A stretch of 64,000 nucleotides of DNA from Bradysia coprophila (Eukaryota; Arthropoda; Insecta; Diptera; Sciaridae): positions 3,024,473 through 3,088,472 of the forward strand of contig NW_023503423.1 in NCBI RefSeq assembly GCF_014529535.1, given 5' to 3'. How positions within the stretch are numbered: position 1 is the first letter of the stretch; every line of letters starts with the position of its first letter. The notes under the pieces were generated by a model. That model was given only the letters and a program-made list of their open reading frames with translations. It was not told where the DNA came from and searched no databases. This document shows positions 1 to 10,300 of this stretch, one piece after another. A program made the translations under genes and the position numbers.

Positions 1-155
1 GTAAGCTGACCGATATTCTTGGCAATCATTATCTGTATGGAGCCAACGTTTCGCATCCAAATAAAATGGGTGTGATAGCGTCGGCTAAATCGGTGAATCA
101 TCAGAACGTTATCGATCTGATACCAGACAATGTAAAAGACACCATGCGTTCGTAA
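1..155 (+). CDS. BPNT1: 3'(2'),5'-bisphosphate nucleotidase 1-like, C-terminal exon (partial)
   Basis: The open frame runs from the window edge to a TAA at 153-155 and encodes about 50 residues beginning (G)KLTDILGNHYLYGANV. The GKLTDI.GN segment followed by a short tail is what I recall from the C-terminus of BPNT1, a lithium-sensitive, Mg-dependent enzyme of the inositol monophosphatase fold. It hydrolyses 3'-phosphoadenosine 5'-phosphate (PAP) to AMP in sulfate-donor metabolism. Only the last exon is present, so the catalytic metal-binding motifs lie left of the window. The first full codon starts at base 3. The gene converges on FAM50, and the two stop codons are only about 60 bp apart, so the 3' ends probably overlap. 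The family call rests on a short segment recalled from memory. Confidence 0.6.
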   Translation, partial: KLTDILGNHYLYGANVSHPNKMGVIASAKSVNHQNVIDLIPDNVKDTMRS

Positions 156-170
156 ATTAGAATTTTTAAT

Positions 171-176
171 AATAAA
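171..176 (+). terminator. AATAAA polyadenylation signal of the BPNT1-like gene
   Basis: A canonical AATAAA lies 16 bp after the BPNT1-like stop codon, in the 61-bp gap before the FAM50 stop on the other strand. Cleavage would then fall inside the 3' end of the FAM50 coding sequence, giving overlapping convergent transcripts. Confidence 0.5.
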
Positions 177-216
177 AACGCCATTGCATCGATACGAAAC
201 CGTTCCGACGACACTT

Positions 217-1281
217 CTATTTCTTGCTCTTGTCCTTGATCGTGTACTTGTCGTATGTTTTTGTTGGATCGTATGGTTCCCATCTGCTTGCCGGAAAGAT
301 GTGTTTATTGCGCTCGTACCAGGACCGAAGCAACACTTTGCCGGCATGAGACTCCTCTTTTTCGATGGTTGCGTCGCTGATCATCCGAATGTCATCGTGT
401 ACGTCGAACTGGAATAAGGGACCCGATTTGCCTCTAGCCTTCGTTACAATAAAGTCGTAAAAGGTATAGTGTTGCGGAAGGATGAGATCCTCTTTGACGT
501 ACATCAATTGATCGGCCATCACTGTCTTCAGTTCGCTGAACTCCTTACGTAGAACTTCCAAGCATTTCTGCAGAAATTGATAAATTGAATTTCCTTTTTT
601 CATTTGCACCGAACGACGATGACCGCTACCGTCCCAATAGCTGAACGTTATGGTTATTTCCTGGTCCTTCAATGTGGCCTGTTGTCCGACCCACTCTTGG
701 CGCAATTCTTCTCTCAATTTATTTTCCCTCTCTTCACGCTCCCGATCAGGAAGGAAGGACGTGTCCACATCGGGATTTTTTCTCACTTTCTTTGCCGGAA
801 CTGTAGCCATCAAGTCCTCATCTTCATCCTTTATCCACTTGAATGGCTTCTTAGGCTGTGCCTCTTCATCATCATCGTCGTGGTCGTCATCATCATTCGA
901 TTCTTCGTCTTCCACACAGAAAGACAGCGCCTGGATCTGTTGTTTCTGTTTATTTTTCTCAGCCTGTTTCGCCTCCAGTGCCTTCAATTTTTCGCGATCT
1001 TTTTGTTCCTTTTTCTGCGCCAGTTTTTTCTCACGTTCTCGGACAATGTCTTCCTGCTTCGCCTTCATTTCGTCCAGTGTGACCAGACCGATGGTCGACG
1101 ATTTGAGCTGTTGTTCGACGGCATCGTAGTGGCTAGCGAATTTGTTTTCAATGTTGTTGATGCGGAGGTCCTCCTCAATTTTCTTTTTCCTAAACTCAAT
1201 CTCTTGTTGTGCCTGTTCACGCTTTTTCATCAGCTGCATTGCTCGTCCGGCCTCACTAGCAGCCCCCTTGTAATGGGCCAT
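217..1281 (-). CDS. FAM50: FAM50 homolog (XAP5 family nuclear protein)
   Basis: A single 354-aa exon starts at the ATG in 1279-1281. The N-terminus [20 protein letters not shown] is characteristic of FAM50/XAP5 proteins and confirms the start. The N-terminal third is a charged coiled-coil rich in K, E and Q. An acidic stretch near residue 130 ([17 protein letters not shown]) is followed by a basic, NLS-like AKKVRK. The C-terminal half is the conserved XAP5 domain, with [13 protein letters not shown], a YTFYDFI segment and a terminus ending in [16 protein letters not shown]50 proteins are nuclear and associated with spliceosomes and transcription; vertebrate FAM50A is implicated in mRNA processing. 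Length is close to the family norm (about 340 aa). The intronless structure and convergent orientation to BPNT1 are seen directly. Confidence 0.95.
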   Translation of the reverse strand: MAHYKGAASEAGRAMQLMKKREQAQQEIEFRKKKIEEDLRINNIENKFASHYDAVEQQLKSSTIGLVTLDEMKAKQEDIVREREKKLAQKKEQKDREKLKALEAKQAEKNKQKQQIQALSFCVEDEESNDDDDHDDDDEEAQPKKPFKWIKDEDEDLMATVPAKKVRKNPDVDTSFLPDREREERENKLREELRQEWVGQQATLKDQEITITFSYWDGSGHRRSVQMKKGNSIYQFLQKCLEVLRKEFSELKTVMADQLMYVKEDLILPQHYTFYDFIVTKARGKSGPLFQFDVHDDIRMISDATIEKEESHAGKVLLRSWYERNKHIFPASRWEPYDPTKTYDKYTIKDKSKK

Positions 1282-2395
1282 TTTGTTGTTTGACTTTTAC
1301 ACAGTCGATTTGGGACTTTTTGTTATAGTTTTCACTTCGTGACTCAACTTATGTTATTCAACATCAATGGATAATGTCTGTCAAATATTAGTCTACACGG
1401 TCTACACTCATCGCACTCACCCTGAATGTCTACACATGTCTCCTAACACATAAAATGTAGGGTTGAATTATAGGTTTGACAAGCCGAAAACGAACGAGAG
1501 CATCCACAGAGCTTCAACGCTTTTGCGAACAATTTGTCAACAAAACTTTTTTGGTTATGGTTCTACGTATGACGATTTGACAGCTCAAATAACTTTTGAC
1601 CAAACCTGTATGCGATGGTTGCCAATGAAAGTATAAACCAGGTATGGTCGGTTCATACAAACCGGAGGACATGGCGATTTCATATATAAACTAGCACTGG
1701 TACGCGGCCTTCGGCCGCGTCGTGTTGTGCTATATTGCGGTACAACATATAAATCCAACAGGCGGGTCGCACTGGTCCCAGGAGTTTTGACCAAACAATT
1801 ATTTGTCTTTTTTAATTAAAAATAGTTGTTCTCTACACTACTACACAGAAACGTGCACGGAGGCCACTGTTTGGCCCGTTTGGCCCATTGTGCGCAATAT
1901 TTGTTAGATTAGATATGTGCTTCTCACTTTTCCCTTACTAATATTTATTTCCTTTATTTTACTTCCAAATTTCTGATACCTTGCCGATGAAACAGGAACA
2001 TTTTAACCATTACTCTGCTTTCTCTGATCTAGTGTACCGAACTTCATTGAGTGATCTACAAGTTTGCAAATATAATCGAAAAGCCTTAAAATATCTCAAA
2101 AATGATCGAAAACATGATAACAATTTTGCTCATCTACGAACTTTAAGCCACAATTTTAATTAAAAAAAACGTTTTGAAATCGCGAACGACCAACGCGTAT
2201 ATTCAATTTTTTTGCAGATTTGTAGTCTATAGTCATACCTAAATATATTCCTTTACTCCGGGATCTCAAGGCAGATTGTTCGCACCTCGTACGGGGAAAA
2301 AAGTTCGTAAAAATTGTTTTGGAAGATTACCCGAGATGGAGGCAGAACCCTGATAGCTGATTTTTGATAATGCTGTTTTTGAAAAATGACAGCTG
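1282..2395. other. Intergenic region upstream of FAM50 with one GC-rich perfect hairpin
   Basis: No convincing coding sequence was seen. It should hold the FAM50 promoter (no TATA box recognised). Two things stand out: a GC-rich hairpin at 1702-1720 (8-bp perfect stem ACGCGGCC, 3-base loop) in AT-rich DNA, and a segment at 1517-1582 that recurs at 3231-3296. Confidence 0.5.
1517..1582. repeat. Dispersed repeat, copy 1 (second copy at 3231-3296)
   Basis: About 65 bp containing TTTTGCGAACAATTTGTCA and TTGGTTATGGTTCT recurs as a diverged direct copy at 3231-3296. Flanks of the two copies differ. No coding potential was recognised; it is likely a fragment of a dispersed element. Confidence 0.6.
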
Positions 2396-2910
2396 CTGAT
2401 TCTCGAAAAACGGCTTTGGAAACGGCTGATCCGTCTGGGGTCGATTTAAAAAACGATCTCGTAGGGCTGCACGGCTGATCCATTTGAAAAACCGAATGAA
2501 ATTCAAATGTAGTTTTCGAAAATCGCCTTCTACTGCCTAACATACCGTTCCGTCTGCAGAGGGTCTATTTCAAAAGGGCTATGCTGGGCTGACTGGCTGA
2601 TCTGTTGGAGATCGATGTTGAAAAACGGCCGCAGAGAGCTGACCCGCTGGCTTCTAGGAGGCCGATTTAAAAAAAATGTCGTCGGAGGTCTGACCGGCTG
2701 AACCGTTGGAGGCCGAGTTTGAAAATCTGCCTCGGAGGACTGACCGGATGATCCGTCGGAGGCCGATTTCTAAAAATGGCCTCGGAGGGCTGACCAGCTG
2801 ACCCCTTGGAGGCCACATTGTGCTCCGAGGTGCCCCGAGGTGCTCCGTGGTGCCCCGAGGTGCCCCGAGGTGCGCCGAGGGGCGTCGTGGTGCGCCGATG
2901 TTCAGATTTA
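2395..2910. repeat. Degenerate ~50-bp tandem repeat followed by a GC-rich 10-bp tandem repeat
   Basis: Between about 2395 and 2815 a degenerate unit of about 50 bp recurs, marked by GGCTGATCCGT-like and GGAGGCCGATTT-like blocks followed by AAAA. From 2821 to about 2905 it changes to short units of about 10 bp around CCGAGGTGC. GC content is much higher than the surroundings. Open frames here come from the repeat period and are not genes. Confidence 0.75.
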
Positions 2911-3440
2911 TATGTATAGACAAACTCACAAAGTTTGACATTCGACCATACCTTGTGTTGACATTTATTGATGACATTTGATGCACACTGATTTTTGATT
3001 TTCTTTTATTTTCAGAAAAAAAATAATAAATCAACAATGGCACAATGTCCATACCATCTTAGAAATGTTAAATGTTAAAAAATAGGGAAATGCTGGTTCC
3101 TGTATGTTTTACCAGAAGAGTGTAAGTACTGAGAAAAATTGTTTCACCTCTACAGGCCAACCGACGTCTCCTTATAGGTTTGTTCCAAGTGTAAATGAAA
3201 TGTCAAATTACATCAATTACCATAACTTCAACTTTTTGCGAACATTTTGTCAGCAAAATTTTCTTGGTTATGGCTCTGTGAATGAAATTTGACATTTAGT
3301 TGTTGGACCTAATGGACCTAATGTACCGGTGAATGCGTCATTTATTTCAAAGTCGTCGACTGTAGCAGAAACCAAAATAAATGAGACGTTGTCACAATTT
3401 TGTGAGATATAAAAAATCAACACGTGAGGTTTGTTTATTG
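2911..3440. other. Intergenic DNA with the second copy of the dispersed repeat
   Basis: Apart from the 3231-3296 copy of the dispersed repeat (TTTTTGCGAACATTTTGTCA), I recognise nothing here: no long conserved frame and no RNA gene. Confidence 0.4.
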
Positions 3441-3618
3441 CAAGGCTATATACTTTGGGGAGGTCACGCAGATCGCCATTTTATTGGATACGCGGGAACA
3501 CATGCAAACAAATTCACCAAAATTTAATTTGTATAGTGTGGTGAATTTGTTGTATGAAACTTGGTGTGTAACCCGCGTATCTGCATCTGCGTGACCTCCC
3601 CAAAGTCTTGAGCCTTGA
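3441..3618. mobile_element. hAT-type MITE, family 'CAAGGCTG', copy 1
   Basis: Inverted termini read CAAGGCTATATACTTTGGGG at the left and AAGTCTTGAGCCTTG at the right, with internal GGAGGTCACGCAGAT and ATCTGCGTGACCTCC blocks. The 8-bp direct repeat GTTTATTG flanks it (3433-3440 and 3619-3626, one extra A at the right end). An 8-bp TSD and a CAAGG-type end fit the hAT superfamily. It encodes nothing. Other copies are at 9425-9654 and 58354-58473. Confidence 0.88.
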
Positions 3619-3837
3619 GTTTATTGTATGCCAATCCTCCATATGGTTAAATGTCACCCAACTAGAGACTCACTAGCAATTTATGTCAGAATAATATAAA
3701 ATGAGTGATTTTACAAAGTAAAATTAGACATTAGATATCAGGTTTATATTTTCATTGGTGTCATCCGAGTATCTGTATCTACGTGACCAAACAATAAACA
3801 AACAAACAGTAGTCTTGATTGAGACATATCCCATTTC

Positions 3838-3940
3838 AAGTCGAGTCGGTGCAGTGAAATGAAATTTTGACAGAAAATCTGTCAAAGTTTTCAACTCGTG
3901 TGGAAAAATGTATGAAAATTTAATTTCACCGACTTGACTT
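3838..3940. mobile_element. Short inverted-repeat element (MITE-like)
   Basis: About 103 bp with imperfect inverted ends AAGTCGAGTCGGTG and CACCGACTTGACTT, each continuing into GAAAT/ATTTC. No target duplication could be assigned. Non-coding. Confidence 0.55.
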
Positions 3941-4411
3941 TAGTTGCAACCATCGATATAATATAGGGTAGATAAGTAATGTCAAAGCAACTTTATGCGG
4001 AAAGATGTATGTGTAACGTAACTTACGTTTTGAGAAAGCGCGCGAAATAATGTCATACAAATATTTGAAAATAATTGAAACTCTGCATTTCTCAATTTCC
4101 TTCTATTCTTCTCTTCGTTTTGTGTTGTGATTCGTATTTTTTGCACTTGTATGTGTGCCATATTTCCGAAATTTCGTTCTTCTTGTCTCATAGTCTACAG
4201 TATATTACATCGATGGTTGCAACTATTTTTTGAAAGTAGCTTTGACGAACCCTGCATTGTAAACTTCAAAATTCAACCATTTTTTCATGATGACCATGAA
4301 GTGACACTTGAACTGTCAGTGGAGTCCTCATAAACAACTTATCTTTTGTGTGTTAAGCATCGACAATTTGCATTATTCCGAGTTAATTTCGCTGATTTAT
4401 CAAGCGAACAG

Positions 4412-4946
4412 GTAAAATCTGAGTACATTTCACTTAGCTTATACGATTAATTTGACTTGATAGCAGCGAATACACGTGACAAATGGAAGACATTCTTTTC
4501 GGTTTTCGTCGTAATTTCTTTCTTTTTTCCCATCATGTCCATTCTTGAGTCAAGTTTTGTTCGATCAAACAAATGATTTCATTCAACGAGATTATTTTAT
4601 CGGAATTTTCGTTCACTTTACGGACGAAAATCAATTTAGACTTTGAATCGGTTAACGATTGGACATTGAATTTGAGTGTCATCAATGCATAGAATGTGTA
4701 TTTCGGGTTGGTCGGTAGTATAGGTGGTATAATGTGCTGTTGGACTATAAATTTTTAATTCAAAAGGAAATTCTCCAAAACAGACGCTGGTTGACTATGT
4801 GTGTATACTGTTGAAAGAGTTTGTAATCAGGTTAAAGCCGTGAGAAAATCGACATATTTCATTTATTGATTCTTGACCCCGCATTTTCCATAATTAATGG
4901 CTTTTGCTTACAAGAGTGAAAGAAAGTTTTTTTTTTCGTTTTACAG
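4412..4946 (+). other. Predicted 5'-UTR intron of PEX3
   Basis: A donor CAG|GTAAAA at 4411/4412 and an acceptor after a long T-tract, TTTTACAG|GGCACAG at 4946/4947, would join an upstream non-coding exon to the exon carrying the PEX3 start at 5048. The T-tract lies in the right position for an acceptor. The transcription start is not defined by sequence alone. Confidence 0.55.
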
Positions 4947-5047
4947 GGCACAGTCATCGTTTGAACGCGACACAACAACATGTTCTTGCTGACAAATTGA
5001 AGAACGTTCGTATTTACTCATCCCATATCAGCACACAATTGTCGACA

Positions 5048-6187
5048 ATGTTTTCGAGTGTTAAAAACTTTCTATCGCGTCACAAACGGAAGTTCATTGT
5101 GACCGGTGTGGTAGTGGGCGGTGGAGTGTTGGCACTGCAATATGCTCAACGAAAATTGCGCGAATTCCAAGAGGCACAGACACGCGAATTCATACAGCGA
5201 ACACGACGATCGCAGCATTTCGAATCGACAGAACGTACCTGTAATCAGGCCATTATGGGTGTTGCGCCGGCATTATGCGATAAAATTTTGAAACGACTGA
5301 ACACCGACATCATACTACAACAGATTCGTGAGTTGCCCGAAAATAAAGTGGAGCTGTGGAACGAATTGAAAGTGCAAGCCTTCACGCGACTGACTACATT
5401 GGTTTATGCCTGTTCCATGCTCGTTGTGTCGTTGCGAATTCAGTTGAACATATTGGGCGGATATTTGTACAAAGATACCGTTGCTGACGGTCAAACTGAA
5501 TTGACCAAAGAGAATCAGCAGAGATACTTGTCGTTGAGTCAGCACCTTCTCGACGAAGGCGTGGAGAAATTGATCACCCTCATCGAACGGAAAGTCCGCG
5601 AAGTGCTTGGCCAGTACGAGCTGAAACAGAATCTCAGCCTCGCCGACACAGAACAGATTTTTTGGTCCATACAAATGGCTGTGAATAGCGATGTACAAGA
5701 TCCGAACAGCACGCTCGGCAAGTACATTCTGCAAGACGAACTGGACTATCCCAACGAAACGGAACTGCTCACCAAAATGTACACCGAAACGTTGGATATG
5801 CTTGAGAGCGACGAATCGTCCAGCCTGAATACGTACAACGTGAGCCGTGGATTTTCAATTGTGATGGACAGCATCGCCGACTACTACTATGAACCGCTGA
5901 AAAAGACTGGTATGGATATCGCCAACGAAAATTCAATAGCGTTGCCGAGTACATCGAAATCCGATTTGAATGTCGCCACAACCACAACAGCAACGACCAT
6001 GCCAAATATAAATTCGGTTCAATTGCCGTTGGCCAAATTGATACCGATTGTGAACGGATTGAGTGGAAAACCGTTTAGTGTTAATGTTCGGCCAGCTAGC
6101 TTGTCTACGTCACTGGTGACGTTGTATTTAGTGTCGGATAAGGTTAAAATTTTGGGCGCCAATGTGTATGAAGTATTTTCTTGTTGA
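5048..6187 (+). CDS. Pex3: Peroxin-3, peroxisomal biogenesis factor 3
   Basis: 379 aa in one coding exon. I chose the ATG at 5048 (MFSSVKNFLSRHKRKFIVTG), not the upstream in-frame start at 4904, because 4904 lies in the predicted 5'-UTR intron and PEX3 proteins begin with this motif (human protein about 373 aa). Residues 10-15 are basic (RHKRKF), followed by a glycine-rich hydrophobic segment (about 16-34) that anchors it in the peroxisomal membrane. A central hydrophobic segment (LTTLVYACSMLVVSLRIQLN) is typical of the family. PEX3 is the membrane docking receptor for PEX19 and inserts peroxisomal membrane proteins. The coding part is intronless. The C-terminus aligns in kind with the family, with no frameshift. 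Confidence 0.95.
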   Translation: MFSSVKNFLSRHKRKFIVTGVVVGGGVLALQYAQRKLREFQEAQTREFIQRTRRSQHFESTERTCNQAIMGVAPALCDKILKRLNTDIILQQIRELPENKVELWNELKVQAFTRLTTLVYACSMLVVSLRIQLNILGGYLYKDTVADGQTELTKENQQRYLSLSQHLLDEGVEKLITLIERKVREVLGQYELKQNLSLADTEQIFWSIQMAVNSDVQDPNSTLGKYILQDELDYPNETELLTKMYTETLDMLESDESSSLNTYNVSRGFSIVMDSIADYYYEPLKKTGMDIANENSIALPSTSKSDLNVATTTTATTMPNINSVQLPLAKLIPIVNGLSGKPFSVNVRPASLSTSLVTLYLVSDKVKILGANVYEVFSC

Positions 6188-6640
6188 GGAGGACTGGTCG
6201 GCACGGCTATTTGATTTTTCCTTTTCTTTCTTTCAATTTTTTTTTTTACTTTGTTTATACTATGCAGCTTAGCGACATTCCTCGACTTTTGCTTTTGATG
6301 ATGCCAAAACCGGGGGTTTTTGGTTGTATGTTTGGTTTAGCAATTTTTGTTCGTGGGGGCGATAACATGCGTAATTTATGTTTTTCTTATTTTAATTTAC
6401 TTAAATAGAGGGTGAGTTGAATGGCAAAATCGATTATTTGAAAACTGAAACTTTGTTAATCACAGATCAACAGTTTCACGAGAATAAAATGCATTTTTTA
6501 TCACAACCGTGCGGCTGTCGTTCTAATTTTTGTTTTAAGGCCCGTCATTGGGAAATGACAGGACAGTTTCCCGAAAAATGGAAAATTTTATCACAAAAAT
6601 TCACCGAAAAGATTCAAAGAAACTCACCTAATGTGAAGAC
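6188..6640. other. PEX3 3' flank
   Basis: A candidate AATAAA for PEX3 occurs near 6484. A 156-codon open frame over 6417-6887 resembles no family I know and runs across the inverted repeat at 6645-6750, so it is not annotated as a gene. Confidence 0.35.
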
Positions 6641-6644
6641 TAAG

Positions 6645-6750
6645 TGTCGGACTGGCTCAGAAAAGCCCTTTGGGCGTTTTATGAAGATATTTTTTGAAAG
6701 AGCAACGAAGGCCTCTCGCCAGAACGTTCATAGGACCAGTCCGGCACTGA
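6645..6750. mobile_element. Small TIR element, possible hAT remnant
   Basis: The ends AGTGTCGGACTGGCTC and GACCAGTCCGGCACT are inverted copies enclosing about 80 bp. (C)AGTGCCGGACTGG-type ends are common in hAT MITEs. No clear 8-bp target duplication was found. Confidence 0.45.
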
Positions 6751-7149
6751 GAGACGTCGTGAAACAGTGTTCAGTGAAACGTGTCGTTCGTAAATTACGT
6801 AGCGCATTAGGATGCTCCTCTCACTGTCTCCTGTCTAGACAATATTTTCAAAGTTTACATTTTAGACGATATCATGGGCGCCCGTGACGCAAGTCCTATT
6901 ACTAGAAAAAATTTAAAAAAAAAAATTGTTTGTCGTAGACTGCAGAACCATATACAGCAAATATTGAAGTTTTACAATTCAAATACAAATGACTCCAAAT
7001 TACCATTAAAAAAAACTGGGCGTCCGTACGAGTTCAACGAGCTATCACACGTTCTTGCAGCTTAAAATTTGGCCACGCAAAAAATCTTCCAAGAAGCCCC
7101 ATTTCCATACATTTTGGTCAATTTCAGTACTTTAAACGAAATGAAAAAA

Positions 7150-7600
7150 TCCTACGTTACTTTGTTAGTCCGTCCGTCCGTCCGTCCGTCCGTGTTTCCT
7201 ATCTTCTAAAGTCTTCTTTAGATTTTGTTGAAATTTTGGGAGTAGATTCTAGTCGTCATTCTAAGACATTCCAGAAAAAAAAATTTGGTGGAAATTTTTT
7301 ACATTTTTCAAAATTTTTCAAAATTTTCAAAATTTTCAAAATTTTGCAATTTTTTTTCAAATTTTTCAAATTTTTCAAAGTTTTCAAATTTTTTAAATTT
7401 TTTAAATTTTTCAAATTTTTCAAATTTTTTAAGGTAAAAGCAAAATAAAATGTCGAGTCTGGTTTTTGACAATTGAATTTCAATTGTCAAAAATCAGACT
7501 CGATCATTTTATTTTGCTTTCATTTTATATTTTTTAAATTTTTTAAATTTTTCAAATTTTTCAAATTTTTTCAATCTACTAATTCTTCCAAAAGAACTGA
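7150..7600. repeat. Low-complexity TTTTCAAA tract with (TCCG)n and an embedded hairpin
   Basis: A (TCCG)n microsatellite (about 7163-7192) is followed by TTCAAATTTT-type tracts at 7290-7435 and 7530-7575. Between the two tracts, 7437-7520 is an inverted repeat of about 40-bp arms centred on GACAATTGAA/TTCAATTGTC, with outer AAAGCAAAATAAAAT and ATTTTATTTTGCTTT. The flanking tracts look like one low-complexity block split by the palindrome. Confidence 0.8.
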
Positions 7601-7601
7601 T

Positions 7602-8010
7602 ATCAGTCAAAAACACTCAAAAGAGTAAAAGTGACGCAAGTCCCTGTGCATACTTCCAAAACAACTGATATCGCTGTAGGTGACGCATTCTGCGCCTGTA
7701 AGCAAAAATTTGACCAAAGAAATTCTAGAAACAAAATTTTACCAAAAAAATTTTGGGTCACAAGGGGCAGATGTTGAGGAAAGTGCTTTTAAGAAATTTT
7801 TTAAAATAGGTAAGAATATGTCCTAATACGTCCGAACCATCTGCCACTTTGTGACGCAAAATTTTTTTGGTAAAATTTTGTTTCTAGAATTTCTTTGGTC
7901 AAATTTTTGCTTGCAGGCGCAGAATGCGTCACCTCCAGCGATATCAGTTGTTTTGGAAGTATGCACAGGGACATGCGTCACTTTTACTCTTTTGAGTGTT
8001 TTTGACTGAT
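7602..8010. mobile_element. Foldback element of the 'GTGACGCA' family, copy 1
   Basis: Two arms of about 165 bp (7602-7769 and 7850-8010) are inverted copies. Each contains AAAAGTGACGCAAGTCC or a variant, AACTGATATCGCT and GGTGACGCA blocks, separated by a spacer of about 80 bp. No open frame. Related elements are at 21085-21830 and 28630-29152, with a solo arm at 26484-26625. The octamer GTGACGCA recurs within each arm. Confidence 0.8.
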
Positions 8011-8703
8011 TATCGAAAACGTCGTTCGAGGTCAACACATAGTATTTCACAACAAAGGCTTCCGAAGTTTCAGCTGAAGGGATAAAATGACTATTTTCTC
8101 GTCTGTTCGCGTTGTGAAAAAACTGTTCCGTATTGGTGGAACTACGTTCTCAATTAAAACTGTCAATACTAATGTACTTGTTGCAAATTAACTTTGTTTA
8201 GGAACTAAGGCCCTAATTTGTTCCAACTTCAACTCCTAAAATGTTCTCTGAGACCGTATGCAGCCGTTATAAATATGCATACCATAGAACTCATCGCAAC
8301 CCCAGAGATTCGTTTTTCTCGACAGTAAACACCAAAATCAATTTCAGAGGTCTTTGCAAAGTAGGACATACTAAGAAGAGGCTTGGCAATTGCTTTTCGT
8401 ACTTCTGTGACGCCAAACTTGTCGAAAGAAAAATCTCTAAGTCAGTACGTTATGTACTAATTGTGATAAATAGTAAGTATTTTATGGAATCATTTTTTCG
8501 GACAACCCTGTACTTTCCAAAATATTTTGAATTCTTTTTTTGCGTTCTAGATTTAAAGATTCACCTATCCCAGTCAATATACATTACGTTACGTTAAAAC
8601 ACTTGAAAAACGAAGAAATTTTGCATTTTCTTAACATAAAACATTCGACCACTGTTTCGATCTGACAGAAAATTTAAACACGTCTTTCGACGTTTTGCAT
8701 TAA
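8011..8703. other. Intergenic DNA, no gene recognised
   Basis: A 118-codon open frame at 8241-8597 has no recognisable domain, signal peptide or conserved motif. I see no other structure here. Confidence 0.35.
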
Positions 8704-9089
8704 GAGGTACCAGCACTTAGCTACAATTGTAGCCTACATTTGCGTGTTTCGTATTTCATTTTTGTTAATATCTTTTCATCAGATTCCTTTTTGAAAAATG
8801 TACGACCGCAATTCCGACCACGAATGTGTTAGCTTCCAACAGAAATTAGTTTTGGTTGTAGTCGTTTGACCAGCTCTGAGAACAATGAGCAGTTTATGAA
8901 AATTTCAATAGACTGCTCACTTTTCTCAGACAACAACCAAAACTAATTTTTATTTAAAGCTAACATATTCGTGGTCGGAATTGTGGTCGTACATTTTTCA
9001 AAAAGGAATCTGATGAAAAGATATCAACAAAAATGAAATACGAAACACGCAAATGTAAGCTACAATTTTAGCTAAGTGCCGGCGCCTCT
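8704..9089. mobile_element. Long-TIR MITE/foldback, 386 bp
   Basis: The arms, about 160 bp each, are inverted copies. The left begins AGAGGTACCAGCACTTAGCT, and the right ends with the complement of AGAGGCGCCGGCACTTAGCT. The arms share ACATTTGCGTGTTTCG and GATTCCTTTTTGAAAAATG. The central 60-70 bp is not fully paired. Non-coding, with no unambiguous target duplication. Confidence 0.8.
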
Positions 9090-9424
9090 AAATATGCAGT
9101 CCAAAATAGCTACTTCTCATCAGGCCATGGCGACAGTGGTAGTCGATACAGTGCTCTAAGAACACTATACCGATTTGCACACGAACAAGTCTAGCGAATC
9201 ATAGTCGAAATGAAGTTTCAACTCATCACCAAATTTGCTAACTTGTGGCCAGTCCGTGGTTTCTTTTATAGTGGACCTGCTTAGGCAAAAAATCGTGCAT
9301 CTTAGAAAATCGTTATAACGATGATTGTAGGTTGTTCCGTATCGATTCCTGATTCTAAATTGATGTGGGGCCAAGATGGCAGATCAATGGTTCCCTGGTG
9401 AGCGGCCGTCTTGCCCCTTTTTTC
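9090..9424. other. Intergenic DNA, no gene recognised
   Basis: Short frames only, with no recognisable motif. It ends at the target duplication of the next MITE. Confidence 0.35.
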
Positions 9425-9654
9425 CAAGGCTGTATACTTTGGGGAGGTCACGCGCAGATGCAGATACGCGGGTTACACACCACAGTTGATGATAAAATGG
9501 CCGATTTCATACAAAAATTCACCTACTCTGATGATTCTCGTCGTCTTGATGATGTGGTGAATTTTTTGTATATGTAAAGTCATCAGAAGTGGTGTGTTCC
9601 CGCGTATCTAATAAAATGGCGGTCTGCGTGACCTCCCCAAAGTATACAGCCTTG
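9425..9654. mobile_element. hAT-type MITE, family 'CAAGGCTG', copy 2 (most complete)
   Basis: 230 bp with inverted ends CAAGGCTGTATACTTTGGGG and CCCCAAAGTATACAGCCTTG, flanked by a perfect 8-bp target duplication CTTTTTTC (9417-9424 and 9655-9662). The intact ends and TSD make this the reference copy of the family. It has no coding capacity and must have depended on a hAT transposase encoded elsewhere. Confidence 0.93.
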
Positions 9655-10011
9655 CTTTTTTCTATGATTTTTCATTCGTAAGCGAGATACAACTTTAGGT
9701 CGATTGTCATGGAAGTACGTGTGTTTATTTACTCTAAATAAATAATAATTTCGATGTATTTTTACATGAAGAACATGTGGTGACTTCACTGTTACGGACA
9801 TATCTCTGGAACGAGCTGCCCGATATCAATAAATAAAAAAACGAAAACGTAGCTCTTTAAATTCTCTATAAACAGTCTTTACAGTCTTTCTATCGGTTTC
9901 AGAGATGTTCCTTTGAGAAAAAAAGTATTTTTCGACTTTGACCAATTTTTTCCGCCATTTTGGATTCAAAAGCCACCATTTTCTTAACAAACTCAAAAAT
10001 GTCGGTTGACA

Positions 10012-10080
10012 GTGAAATTTCATCATGAAGTCGCTTCAGCTGTTTTTCAACTGATCCACACAAACAATCAAATGGTAGTA
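10012..10080. mobile_element. Truncated mariner-type MITE (family of 43538-43722)
   Basis: GACAGTGAAATTTCATCATG, then GCTTCAGCTGTTTTTCA, then CTGATCCACACAAACAATCA match blocks of the fuller copy at 43538-43722, but with the interior deleted and one end missing. Confidence 0.55.
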
Positions 10081-10300
10081 TGGGTGTTATGGGCTAGGCT
10101 GTGGCTTCTGAACATCTGAACTAAATGATTGCATAGCACCTGCACCTGCATTCATTTTTTCCCCTGTCATAAATAATCAAGGATATGAATTATCGATGCA
10201 AATTGCTGTGAAGTACGCTACGGCTAAACCAATTTATTTTCTTCGAATTCGAATTTTAAGTGTTACATTCATGGAGAAGTAACTCGTCCACAGTTTATGT

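Noticed and set aside
604..1293. 229-codon plus-strand open frame opposite FAM50
   Set aside because: It is the antisense shadow of the FAM50 coding sequence; composition is low-complexity F/L/S as expected from the complement of a K/E/D-rich protein.
3750..3790. Further copy of the CAAGGCTG hAT MITE (GAGTATCTGTATCTACGTGAC)
   Set aside because: Only a ~20-bp internal resemblance; no termini or target duplication.
4904..5047. N-terminal extension of PEX3 starting at 4904
   Set aside because: It crosses the predicted acceptor TTTTACAG|GG at 4946 and lacks family similarity; the conserved start is at 5048.
6417..6887. 156-codon open frame after PEX3
   Set aside because: No known motif, spans the inverted repeat at 6645-6750, and begins just after a PEX3 3' flank without promoter signs.
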